DNA of 64,000 nt. Source: Halomonadaceae bacterium T82-2. GTDB taxonomy: Bacteria > Pseudomonadota > Gammaproteobacteria > Pseudomonadales > Halomonadaceae. This document shows, piece after piece, positions 36,402 to 44,447 of the stretch (position 1 is the first letter of the stretch; each line of letters begins with the position of its first letter). The translations under genes were made by a program, and so were the position numbers. The DNA lies in contig LSBP01000007.1 in NCBI GenBank assembly GCA_001577635.1, positions 1-64,000 of the forward strand. The letters are read 5' to 3'. The notes below the pieces were generated by a model, which saw only the letters and a program-made list of their open reading frames with translations, had not been told where the DNA came from and did no database searches.

Positions 36402-37175
36402 CTACAGGTTCGGCGAAGCGGGCATTTCGCGACCGATGAAGGCCGGGTTGAGCGTGTCACTGAAGCGTTCGGGGCGGAAGTTGGCGATGCGGGCCAGTTC
36501 CTCGAAGTCGAGGATGTCGAGGCTCTGCCGCTGGCGAAGTACCAGGCGTCGTTCGGCAAGCTCCGACAGCGTGCGACTGACATGTACCTCGCTCATGCCC
36601 AGCAGCTGACTGAGGCGCCGTTGCGTCAGGGGCAGGGTGAAGCGGTTGCTGACCTCCATGCCGGCGCCTGCCAGCCGATGGTGGATCTCCAGGGCGAAAT
36701 GCGCGATGCGCGAGCAGGCATCATTGCCCAGTACGTTGACGAGGCGCTGGGTAATGTTGCGCTGCTGTCGCGCGGTCGCGGCCTGCAGGGCCATGGCCAC
36801 GCGCGGGGCTGCCTGGAAGAGACGATGGATGCCGGCAATCGGTATTGCGCGCACCATGCCGTCAGTCAGCATTTCCGCCGTGGTGTAATGGTTGGTGAAG
36901 GTGAAATCGAGCAGGCCCAGAACATCGCCGGGCAAGTGTAGATCGAGCACCTGCTCGGCATCGTCTTCGGAGCGATGCAGCGTGCACGCCCATCCCCGGT
37001 GCAGGGAGTACAGGTGGCGGGGCACTTCGTCCGGGTGCCAGAGCGTGTCGCCCCGGGCGACGGCGAACGGCTCGCTTTCCAGAGCCGACATGAGGTGGTG
37101 TTCGCGCTCCGTGAACGCAATATGTCGATCGAGATTCTGCATGACGTTTCGTACTGGTGAGGACACCGGCTCCAT
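36402..37175 (-). CDS. Crp/Fnr family transcriptional regulator
   Basis: 257 residues: N-terminal cyclic-nucleotide-binding-like beta roll (about 25-140, with LYSLHRGWACTLHRSEDDAE and LHLPGDVLGLLDF), a long dimerisation helix, and a C-terminal winged helix (about 170-235). The N-terminal cysteine cluster of oxygen-sensing FNR is absent, so iron-sulfur sensing is unlikely. The recognition helix reads MSEVHVSRTLSEL, keeping Ser-Arg but lacking the Glu that FNR and CRP use at the preceding position, so the DNA target probably differs. Start could be 37175 or 37142. Divergent from the carboxyspermidine genes. Ligand unknown. Confidence 0.87.
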   Translation of the reverse strand: MEPVSSPVRNVMQNLDRHIAFTEREHHLMSALESEPFAVARGDTLWHPDEVPRHLYSLHRGWACTLHRSEDDAEQVLDLHLPGDVLGLLDFTFTNHYTTAEMLTDGMVRAIPIAGIHRLFQAAPRVAMALQAATARQQRNITQRLVNVLGNDACSRIAHFALEIHHRLAGAGMEVSNRFTLPLTQRRLSQLLGMSEVHVSRTLSELAERRLVLRQRQSLDILDFEELARIANFRPERFSDTLNPAFIGREMPASPNL

Positions 37176-37631
37176 TCCCGGAACCCGGTCTTCAGCGCGA
37201 ATGGGGGCCTTCCCTGGGGCAAAGACGCCTAATTTATTATCTTGTACCAGTATTGTTCAATAGCAACCGCGTGCAACTATTTTTGTAAAATTATTGTGCA
37301 TGAAAGCCTTGTTGGTAAGCGGTCACTATAAGGCTCGCGACCTGCCACGGCAATGTGCACCCGCCACCGGACCGGGCGATGGTGGTTGCACAAGACGCGG
37401 GCGCCGAGTGCATCCCGGGCCGTGTGCCGCAGCCCCGGGGACGGTGGGAGTTGACGCGAAAATCACTTGCGGCCAGCCTCTTGGGGGGCCATCATCTGCG
37501 CCCTCTCGCCGGCCTCTCGAGGTCCGGGCGAGGCCAAGACCGGGGTGGCATCGGGTCGGGGGCGGCGTGCGCATCCCACCACCGATAAGACCCTTACCAC
37601 TGTTGACTTTTCCCGATCTGGAAGCGAACCC
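37176..37631. other. Divergent control region and structured leader of the polyamine operon
   Basis: The first 130 bases are AT-rich (TAATTTATTATCTTGTACC and TATTTTTGTAAAATTATTG) and presumably hold the promoters of both genes. TATAAG at 37327-37332 could be a -10 for the plus strand. The following 290 bases are GC-rich and fold readily: GTGCACCCGCCACC pairs partly with GGTGGTTGCAC, and CTCGCCGGCCTC pairs with GAGGTCCGGGCGAG at about 37504-37533. No coding region is supported. A long structured leader before a polyamine gene could be regulatory. Confidence 0.45.
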
Positions 37632-38831
37632 ATGAGCAAAGTCCTGATTATCGGCGCTGGTGGCGTCGGCGGTGTCGTCACTCACAAGTGTGCCCAGCAT
37701 CCCGAAGTGTTCAGCGAAATCTGCCTGGCCAGTCGCAACGAAGCGAAATGCAAGGCGATCGCCGCCCAGCTGGATCGCCCCATTCAGACCGCTCAGGTCG
37801 ATGCCGATGACGTCGAGGCGCTGGTCGCGCTGATCGAGTCGTTCACGCCGGACGTGCTGATTCACGTGGCCTTGCCCTATCAGGACCTGACCATCATGGA
37901 GGCCTGCCTGCGCACCGGCGTGCCCTATCTGGATACCGCCAACTACGAGCATCCGGACGAGGCCAAGTTCGAGTACAAGGAGCAGTGGGCCTTTCAGGAG
38001 CGCTACAAGAGCGCCGGCAACATGGCCACCCTGGGCTGCGGCTTCGATCCGGGCATGACCAACATCTACTGCGCCTACGCACAGAAGAACCTGTTCGACG
38101 AGATCCACACCATCGACATCCTCGATGCCAACGGCGGCGACCACGGCTATCCGTTCGCCACCAACTTCAACCCGGAGATCAACATTCGCGAGATCACCGC
38201 GAATGGCCGCTACTGGGAGAAGGGCGAGTGGAAGGTGACCGCGCCGCTGGCCGAGAAGCGCACCTTCGACTTCGACGGCATCGGCGAGAAAGACATCTAC
38301 CTGCTCTACCACGAGGAGCTCGAGTCGCTGTCGCAGAACATCAAGGGGCTGCAGCGCATCCGCTTCTGGATGACCTTCTCCGAGAAGTACCTCACCCACC
38401 TCAAGGTGCTCGAGAACGTCGGTATGACGAGCATCGAGCCGATCAAGGTGGGCGACAGCGAGATCTCGCCGCTGGAATTCCTCAAGGCGGTACTGCCCGA
38501 TCCGGCCTCGCTGGGCCCGCGCACCAAAGGCAAGACCAACATCGGCGTGATCGTCGATGGCATCAAGGACGGCAAGCGTCGCAAGGTGCACATCTACAAC
38601 ATCTGCGACCACCAGCAGTGCTACCAGGAAGTCCAGTCCCAGGCGATCTCCTACACCACCGGCGTGCCGGCGGTGACCGGTGCCATGCTGATGCTCGAGG
38701 GCGTCTGGAAGGGCGAGGGCGTGTTCAACGTCGAGCAGCTCGACCCGAACCCGTTCATGGAGCGTATCGGCGATATGGGGCTGCCGTGGCAGGTGGTCGA
38801 GCTCGACCCCGAAGCCGATCCGCTGGCCTGA
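37632..38831 (+). CDS. Carboxynorspermidine/carboxyspermidine dehydrogenase
   Basis: Saccharopine-dehydrogenase-like enzyme of 399 residues. It uses NADPH to condense aspartate semialdehyde with putrescine (or diaminopropane) into carboxyspermidine (or carboxynorspermidine). Rossmann motif IIGAGGVGGVVTHKCAQH is at residues 5-22; NMATLGCGFDPGMTNIYCAY is conserved in the family. The start at 37632 follows GGAAG and replaces the longer ORF. The next gene, 3 bases away, encodes the matching decarboxylase, which fixes the pathway. Putrescine versus diaminopropane cannot be decided from sequence. Confidence 0.9.
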   Translation: MSKVLIIGAGGVGGVVTHKCAQHPEVFSEICLASRNEAKCKAIAAQLDRPIQTAQVDADDVEALVALIESFTPDVLIHVALPYQDLTIMEACLRTGVPYLDTANYEHPDEAKFEYKEQWAFQERYKSAGNMATLGCGFDPGMTNIYCAYAQKNLFDEIHTIDILDANGGDHGYPFATNFNPEINIREITANGRYWEKGEWKVTAPLAEKRTFDFDGIGEKDIYLLYHEELESLSQNIKGLQRIRFWMTFSEKYLTHLKVLENVGMTSIEPIKVGDSEISPLEFLKAVLPDPASLGPRTKGKTNIGVIVDGIKDGKRRKVHIYNICDHQQCYQEVQSQAISYTTGVPAVTGAMLMLEGVWKGEGVFNVEQLDPNPFMERIGDMGLPWQVVELDPEADPLA

Positions 38832-38834
38832 TCG

Positions 38835-40001
38835 ATGGCGATGACGGACAACACGGGATACCCGTTCGATATCCATGCCTGCCCGTCGCCGGCCTACGTG
38901 GTCGACGACGCCCTGCTGCGCCGTAATCTGGAGTGCCTGAAGGCGGTTCAGGAGCGCAGCGGCGCGAAGGTCCTGCTGGCCCTCAAGGGCTTCGCCATGT
39001 GGGATACCTTCCCGCTGGTCAGCGAATACCTGGTGGGCACGACCTCCAGCGGCCAGGACGAGGCTCGCCTCGGCGCCGAGACTTTCGGCGGCGAGGTGCA
39101 TGTCTATTCGCCGGCCTTCACCGCGCCAGAAATGGACGTGGTGCTGCGCTATGCCGATCACCTGAGCTTCAACTCGCCGGGGCAGTGGCGGCGCTTCCGC
39201 GAGACCGTCGCGGCGGCGCCGCGACGCATCTCCTGCGGGTTACGGGTCAACCCCGAGCACTCCACGGGCGAGGTTGCGCTCTATGACCCCTGCGCGCCGG
39301 GTTCGAGGCTGGGTACGCGGGCGGCCGATCTCGAGCCGGGTGATATCGACGGTCTCGAGGGGCTGCACTTCCACACCCTGTGTGAGCAGAACAGCGACGC
39401 TCTGGAGGAAACCCTCGACGCCTTTGAAGCGAAGTTCGGGCAGTATCTGGCGGGCCTGCGTTGGGTCAACTTCGGGGGCGGTCATCACATCACCCGTGCC
39501 GACTACGATGTCGATCGGCTGGTGCGGATCATTCGTGACTTCAAGTCACGTCATCCGCATCTCGAGGTCTACCTCGAGCCGGGCGAGGCGGTGGCGTTGA
39601 ACACCGGCTTTCTGGTCGCCAGCGTGCTGGATATCGTCGACAACGATGGACCGATCGCCATCCTGGACACCTCCGCCACCGCGCACATGCCGGATGTACT
39701 GGAGATGCCGTACCGTCCGGAAATCATCGGTGCCGGGCGGCCCGGCGAAAAGCCGTACACGTATCGTCTAGGGGGCACCACCTGCCTGGCCGGCGACGTG
39801 ATCGGCGACTACTCGTTCGGCAAGCCGCTCGAGATTGGTGACCGCCTGGTGTTCACCGACATGGCCCACTACACCATGGTCAAGACCACCACCTTCAATG
39901 GCATTCGCCTGCCGGCGATCTGCCGGGTCGACGAGACCACCCGGGCGGTGCGTACGGTGCGGACCTTCGGCTACGTGGATTACATGCAGCGCCTGAGCTG
40001 A
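38835..40001 (+). CDS. nspC: Carboxynorspermidine/carboxyspermidine decarboxylase
   Basis: PLP-dependent, fold-III (alanine racemase-like barrel) decarboxylase of 388 residues that makes norspermidine or spermidine. The PLP lysine is in VLLALKGFAMWDTFP near residue 51. Also visible are LEGLHFHTLCEQN, VNFGGGHHITRADYD and EPGEAVALNTGFLV. Starts 3 bases after the dehydrogenase stop; ATG 38835 or 38841. A hairpin terminator follows. The pair provides spermidine without S-adenosylmethionine decarboxylase. Confidence 0.93.
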   Translation: MAMTDNTGYPFDIHACPSPAYVVDDALLRRNLECLKAVQERSGAKVLLALKGFAMWDTFPLVSEYLVGTTSSGQDEARLGAETFGGEVHVYSPAFTAPEMDVVLRYADHLSFNSPGQWRRFRETVAAAPRRISCGLRVNPEHSTGEVALYDPCAPGSRLGTRAADLEPGDIDGLEGLHFHTLCEQNSDALEETLDAFEAKFGQYLAGLRWVNFGGGHHITRADYDVDRLVRIIRDFKSRHPHLEVYLEPGEAVALNTGFLVASVLDIVDNDGPIAILDTSATAHMPDVLEMPYRPEIIGAGRPGEKPYTYRLGGTTCLAGDVIGDYSFGKPLEIGDRLVFTDMAHYTMVKTTTFNGIRLPAICRVDETTRAVRTVRTFGYVDYMQRLS

Positions 40002-40026
40002 ACCTCCCCGTGACCGGTTCGTGGCC

Positions 40027-40054
40027 CGACGCCCCGCCCTCGCGCGGGGCGTCG
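40027..40054 (+). terminator. Hairpin after the polyamine operon
   Basis: CGACGCCCCGC (40027-40037) and GCGGGGCGTCG (40044-40054) form a perfect 11-bp stem 26 bases after nspC. The trailing TGTGTCGTG is only weakly T-rich. The segment 40055-40317 that follows shows no gene or promoter I can support. Confidence 0.6.
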
Positions 40055-40317
40055 TGTGTCGTGCCCGGTCGTTGTACCGGCCGAAGCCACCGTAGAGACT
40101 TTCCCTGTTCATCCCCGGACGCAAGGAACCGATGGCATGACTTCGAAGCGCCTGTTGCCACAGCCTCGGGCAGCTTCCGCCGTCAACGGCTCGCCGCGCC
40201 GAGTCGAGCGATGCCTGATCGATGGCGGTCGCCTCGGAAAAACGGCAACGTGTCCCCGCCGAGCTTGATACGGGTCATGTTTTCCATCGTGATTTTGGCC
40301 TAGCCTGAGATTGGCAC

Positions 40318-40439
40318 GACATCCATGGAAAGGAGCAGCAAGGGACGGCTTTACCAGGGATGCATCCGCAGGGGGCGGGTGGAAGAATGCGACAGGACAC
40401 AGCGCCATGCAGCCCGGCCGAGCGCCGGGCTTTTCTTTG
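40318..40439 (+). ncRNA. Candidate Csr/Rsm-type small RNA (GGA-rich, with intrinsic terminator)
   Basis: A canonical Rho-independent terminator (AGCCCGGC CGAGC GCCGGGCT then TTTCTTT, 40411-40437) ends a segment with no supported gene. The 90 bases before it hold six GGA triplets (40327, 40332, 40343, 40358, 40381, 40395), some in CsrA-like contexts such as CAGGGATG and GACAGGACAC. The implied RNA of about 120 bases has the size and GGA density of RsmY/RsmZ/CsrB-class RNAs that sequester CsrA. No TGTAAG-n6-CTTACA GacA box was found, and the promoter is weak (TAGCCT at about 40301), so the 5 end is approximate. A small mRNA leader is the main alternative. Confidence 0.4.
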
Positions 40440-40740
40440 TCGTTTCCCGTGGCCACGGTACTGACGGATTTGCGTACCATGGCCCTCCGGCTCAGTGCTG
40501 CACGTCTCCAGCCGTAGGAACCATAGGCCCTGTATTCGCCTGCTTCAGGCCCCTCCGGGCGTCGTCAGGGCGTTCATTCCGGCAACACCGCTTCTGCCTG
40601 TCTTCCTGACAGATAAACTTCCGACGTTTCCGCTCTTCTGCATGCCGTTATGCCTCGCCATGACCTCGGCGTTATTGCCGTTGACCCGGTCTCTATTGAG
40701 CTGGGTCAAGTCGCGGAATGAGGGTGATGGTACTATTTGG
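40440..40740. other. Intergenic region, nothing recognised
   Basis: About 300 bases between the candidate small RNA and the DoxDA promoter. Base composition becomes progressively more AT-rich to the right. The plus-strand ORFs crossing it (for example the one from 40325) run through the terminator at 40411 and lack ribosome sites, so I call no gene. Confidence 0.4.
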
Positions 40741-40769
40741 TTGTTGATTTATATTATTTTGATATAAAT
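40741..40769 (+). promoter_or_regulatory. Promoter with overlapping dyad upstream of the DoxDA-like gene
   Basis: TTGTTG (40741-40746), 16-base spacer, TATAAA (40763-40768). Overlapping spacer and -10, ATTTATAT (40747-40754) and ATATAAAT (40762-40769) form a perfect 8-bp dyad with 7 bases between arms, well placed for a repressor. Confidence 0.5.
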
Positions 40770-40835
40770 CGCATGAGAGCGTATCAACCTGCGTGTTGAA
40801 TGCCTCATTAATGTGACTAGGAGCAGAGGTGCCTG

Positions 40836-41768
40836 ATGGAAAAAGTCCCGAATCTTTCACTATGGCGTGGTGGAGTTGCCTTGCGTGCTTCCGCGATCTC
40901 CATGGGCTTCGTGTTCCTGATGGGCGGGTGGCGTCGATTCGTCAATGTACCCGCGAAGCACGATATCAATACGCCGGCTTCGCTGGCCAGCAAGCTGGTG
41001 GAAGCGGCACCGGGGTCGCCTATAGAGCCGGTTATTCACTGGGTCCTGGCGCATCCTGTGGTAGCGGAGTGGTCGATTTATGCCATGTCCACTGCCGAAG
41101 TACTGGTGGGGCTGGGGCTGATCCTGGGACTGCTGACGCGCCTCGCGGCCACCGGGTCGGCCTTGCTGAATATTGCACTGATGCTGATTTTCGGCTGGAT
41201 GGGTTACGAGTGTCTTGACGAGTGGACGATGGCGGCCCTGGGTTTCGCTATTTCGGTCAGTGTCATGATCCATGGTGCTGATACGTATTCCCTCGATCAT
41301 GCGCTGAAGCGCGACGATTTTTCGGGGGTGTTCACCCGAAATGTCTGTCTGGGACTTACAGTCATGTCCGTGATTTTCACCGTGGGATTCTACAGCTACT
41401 ATTTTGGGATTTTCGACTTCGGAAAGCTTACCAGTACAGGAAGCTACCACATTTCCGTGGTTGAAAGTCCCGGGTCTGCCGGTCAAGAGCGTCTCTATGT
41501 GGATGCCGGTCCTTCCTCCGCCTTTGCCTACGTGACGTCCATCACATATACCCTGGATGGTGGCAGCAAGAAGACCGTCGATGCTTCGGATATCGACGTC
41601 CTGAAAAGTCACTTCGAACCTTGGGCGCACAACTCCGGAAGTCTGGTCGATGGCGTCATGAAGCTGCGCCTTGGCTCAATGGTCGATATTCGGGTCCCCG
41701 AGGCGGCGGTATCGGCAACGATTCATCTGCTCGACAACAAGGATTCCGTGGTCCGCTTCCGGCCATAG
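40836..41768 (+). CDS. DoxD-DoxA-type fusion, probable thiosulfate:quinone oxidoreductase
   Basis: 310 residues. The N-terminal half (1-155) is a four-helix DoxX/DoxD-type membrane domain: GFVFLMGGWRRFVNVPAKHD, then EVLVGLGLILGLLTRLAATG and FGWMGYECLDEWTMAALGFA. After a fifth helix at about 170-192 (VCLGLTVMSVIFTVGFYSYY) comes an extracytoplasmic beta-rich domain of about 110 residues, as in DoxA. In Acidianus, DoxD plus DoxA oxidise thiosulfate to tetrathionate and reduce quinone; fused versions are known in bacteria. Ribosome sites AGGAG/AGAGG precede ATG 40836. Less GC-rich than its neighbours and next to a tRNA gene, so horizontal acquisition is plausible. A generic DoxX-family protein is the alternative. 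Confidence 0.68.
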   Translation: MEKVPNLSLWRGGVALRASAISMGFVFLMGGWRRFVNVPAKHDINTPASLASKLVEAAPGSPIEPVIHWVLAHPVVAEWSIYAMSTAEVLVGLGLILGLLTRLAATGSALLNIALMLIFGWMGYECLDEWTMAALGFAISVSVMIHGADTYSLDHALKRDDFSGVFTRNVCLGLTVMSVIFTVGFYSYYFGIFDFGKLTSTGSYHISVVESPGSAGQERLYVDAGPSSAFAYVTSITYTLDGGSKKTVDASDIDVLKSHFEPWAHNSGSLVDGVMKLRLGSMVDIRVPEAAVSATIHLLDNKDSVVRFRP

Positions 41769-41806
41769 CCGGGGGCACCATCCTGCATGCGCCTTTGGCA
41801 TGGCGT

Positions 41807-41835
41807 TTACCCGGGTCGGCGCACGGCCCGGGTAA
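41807..41835 (+). terminator. Inverted repeat after the DoxDA-like gene
   Basis: TTACCCGGG (41807-41815) and CCCGGGTAA (41827-41835), a perfect 9-bp stem 39 bases past the stop codon. No strong T run, so termination is only probable. The rest of the gap up to the tRNA (to 42066) shows no gene. Confidence 0.5.
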
Positions 41836-42066
41836 TGCGTTGGGTACTCCGGCTTTCATGCCCTCCCGGGGTTCGAGGCGTCCGGACGGCAAGTGGAGTC
41901 GGCGGTACGGAGCATCGATGGTGGTCTGACGCTGATATCTCCGAACACCCTGCACGGTCCGGGCGTCACGAGTCATGTCGGTATATTTCCGGGGGCGAGG
42001 CAGGGGGCGAAGTGTGGTTTCGGGTCGAACCGGAGAGGGAGGGTTGCTGCAAGCCATTGATTCCCT

Positions 42067-42143
42067 TGGCGCCCCCGATAGGATTCGAACCTATGACCTA
42101 CCCCTTAGGAGGGGGTTGCTCTATCCAGCTGAGCTACGGGGGC
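42067..42143 (-). tRNA. tRNA-Arg (anticodon CCT)
   Basis: Complete cloverleaf on the minus strand, 77 bases with encoded CCA: acceptor GCCCCCG/CGGGGGC, D arm GCTCAGCTGGATAGAGC, anticodon loop CTCCTAA (anticodon CCT, reads AGG), and T arm ATAGG TTCGAAT CCTAT. All stems pair. tRNA-Arg genes are common integration sites; I found no second copy of its 3 end in the window. Confidence 0.97.
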
Positions 42144-42221
42144 GCGATGGAACGCGTCGCATTATAAGCGCCTGACCGGCCAAGATAAACCCGCAGGACG
42201 AGCCGCGCAGGCCGGAAGGTG

Positions 42222-44333
42222 TCAGGCGCGGACGGCAGGGCGGCGCTGCAGCGGGTAGTCGGGGCGAGCGGTGGGGTCGAGGTAACGCCGGGTCAGCTCG
42301 TCGGCGGGCATCGGCTCCCCCAGCAGGAATCCCTGGGCCAGGTCGCAGCGGCAGCGGCGCAGTTCGTCGAGCTGGGCCTGACGTTCCACCCCCTCGGCCA
42401 GCACCTTGCGCTGCATGGCGTGGGCCATGTTGATGATGCCGCCGACGAACTGGCGCTGGCTGGCACGCGTGTCGATGCCGTTGATGGCACTGTGGTCGAT
42501 CTTGAGCGTGTCGATGGGCAGCTGGCTGGCGTAGGTGATCGAGGAGATGCCGGCGCCGAAGTCGTCCAGCGAGACGGAGGTACCCAGTTGCTTGGCCTCG
42601 AGGAGCTGGCTGCAGGCCAGGTCGAGGTCGTGAAACTGGCTGGACTCGAGGACCTCGATCGTCAGGTAGGGCGTGGACAGGCGCAGTGCTTCGCGGGACT
42701 CGCTGATGGCGCGCAGGAAGCTGCCCGTTTCGATCTGGTCCTGGGACAGGTTGATGCTGACGCCGACAAGGTACCCATGATCCTGCAGGCGCTTGGCCAT
42801 TCGGCTGGCTTCCTGCACCAGCCAGCCTCCGAAGGGCAGGCTCAGCGACGAATGCATGATCACGTCGATGAAATGATGCGGTGCCAGCACGCCTTCCTGC
42901 GGATGCCGCCAGCGTGCCAGCGCTTCGAAGTACAGTGTCCGGTCGGAGGCCAGGTCGACGATGGGTTGGTAGTAGAGCTCCAGCTCACCTGTCTCGAAGG
43001 CCTGCCTGACGCGCTGGAAGGTATCCTGGGAGCGGGACTCGACGAAGCGCTGGGCCCGGGCGATGCGGTTCTTGCCGCTGAGCTTGGCGTCGTACATGGC
43101 CTGGTCGGCACTGTCGATCAGCGTCGCGGTACCCAGCCGGTAGTCGTTGGTGAATGCCACGCCGATGGACACCGAGATGCCCACCGACTCGCCGTTGTCG
43201 AGCTGGAAGGGCTGGACCAGATCATCGACGATCTTCTGGGCGACCTTGACCGCCTTGTCGCCATTGCCCATGCCGGTCAGGGCGATGACGAACTCGTCAC
43301 CGCCGAAGCGGGCGACGATATCGGTGCTGCGCATCAGCCGCTTGAGGCGTCGGCTGATCTCGACAAGCAGCTCGTCCCCGGCGGCATGGCCAAATCCGTC
43401 GTTGATCGGCTTGAAGTCATCGAGATCCATGAACAGCACGGCGATGCCGCTTTCCGTGTACTGCAGGCTGACCAGGTGCGTCTCGAGCGTGGCGATGAAA
43501 TGCTCGCGGTTGTACAGGCCGGTCAGCGGATCGTAGATCGCCATGCGCTCGAGCCGGGCCTGGTTGAGGCGCTGCTGGGTGATGTCGCGGAACACGCTGA
43601 CATAGTTGAGGAGACGGCCGTCGTTGTCGCGCACTGCCGAGATGGTGGCATTGACGATCAGCTGGCTGCCGTCCTTGCGGGTATTCCAGATATCGCCGGA
43701 CCAGTAGCCCTGCTCCGCGATTGTGGCAAACAGCGCCTGATAGAAGACGGCGTCGTGCTTGCCCGACGACAGCAGCTGCGGCTTGTGGCCCAGGGCTTCC
43801 CCGCGCGTGTAGCCGGTCAGCCGGGTGAAGGCCGGGTTGGTATCGATGATGATCTTGTCGGCGTCAGTGACGATGATGCCGTCGTGGGTGTTGTCGAAGA
43901 CCGCCAGGGCCAGTCCCGAACGCCGGGCTCCATCGGCGTCGCGCTGCATGCAGATCAGGTAGCGGTGGCCGTCGTGGTTTTCCACCGGCGAGACCGTCAT
44001 CTCGGTCCACAGGCGCGAACCGTCGCGGCGATGACACTCGACGGTGTCGGTCATGGCGGCGCCGTGTCGCAGTACCCTGGCCATCATGGCCGGCAGGTCT
44101 GTATCGCCGTCGGGGGCGGCCAAGTGGCGCAACGGCGTACCCGCCGGGGGAGCGTCCGGGCGCCCGAGCAGGCGCCCGAAGCCATGATTGGCGAACACGA
44201 GCGAAAGATCGGTGCGCTCGCCGTCGACAATGGCCACCGCCGTGCCGGGCAGGTCCAGCACCCGGGCGAGCGAGGCAATCAAGGGCGGCAGCGAATCCAA
44301 GGCAAGACTCCTGTGGCATCGGGCAGGGTGCAA
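42222..44333 (-). CDS. PAS-GGDEF-EAL c-di-GMP signalling protein (long paralogue)
   Basis: 703 residues, no transmembrane segment. Two N-terminal PAS domains (about 15-130 and 135-250; the second has VTDADKIIIDTNPAFTRLTG), then GGDEF (about 262-425; RFGGDEF with upstream inhibitory site RSTD) and EAL (about 440-695). EAL catalytic residues are present: EALARW, SINLSQ, EVLESSQF, LDDFGAG (Ala for the usual Thr), LKID, AEGVE, AQGF. Both activities are therefore plausible. Close paralogue of the protein at 45239-46999 on the other side of cmoM, sharing SSGKH, LARW and the ARPDYPL C terminus. Confidence 0.92.
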   Translation of the reverse strand: MHPARCHRSLALDSLPPLIASLARVLDLPGTAVAIVDGERTDLSLVFANHGFGRLLGRPDAPPAGTPLRHLAAPDGDTDLPAMMARVLRHGAAMTDTVECHRRDGSRLWTEMTVSPVENHDGHRYLICMQRDADGARRSGLALAVFDNTHDGIIVTDADKIIIDTNPAFTRLTGYTRGEALGHKPQLLSSGKHDAVFYQALFATIAEQGYWSGDIWNTRKDGSQLIVNATISAVRDNDGRLLNYVSVFRDITQQRLNQARLERMAIYDPLTGLYNREHFIATLETHLVSLQYTESGIAVLFMDLDDFKPINDGFGHAAGDELLVEISRRLKRLMRSTDIVARFGGDEFVIALTGMGNGDKAVKVAQKIVDDLVQPFQLDNGESVGISVSIGVAFTNDYRLGTATLIDSADQAMYDAKLSGKNRIARAQRFVESRSQDTFQRVRQAFETGELELYYQPIVDLASDRTLYFEALARWRHPQEGVLAPHHFIDVIMHSSLSLPFGGWLVQEASRMAKRLQDHGYLVGVSINLSQDQIETGSFLRAISESREALRLSTPYLTIEVLESSQFHDLDLACSQLLEAKQLGTSVSLDDFGAGISSITYASQLPIDTLKIDHSAINGIDTRASQRQFVGGIINMAHAMQRKVLAEGVERQAQLDELRRCRCDLAQGFLLGEPMPADELTRRYLDPTARPDYPLQRRPAVRA

Positions 44334-44447
44334 TTGAGTGAATATCGGCAGGCTGTCGTCAACCTTTAGCCGCGACCCGGGGCGGTGCCGGCTGGAGCCG
44401 GTGTCACGACGCGGCTAGACTGGGCACTTTTTCGTAGCGGGGGAAGG

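Noticed and set aside
40325-40609. 94-aa plus-strand ORF over the candidate small RNA
   Set aside because: Runs straight through a strong intrinsic terminator at 40411-40437, has no ribosome site at proper spacing and resembles no protein.
41769-42200. Genomic island attachment site at tRNA-Arg
   Set aside because: No integrase gene and no second copy of the tRNA 3 end seen in the window.
42219-44369. 716-aa plus-strand ORF
   Set aside because: Antisense to the PAS-GGDEF-EAL gene, which has all catalytic motifs.
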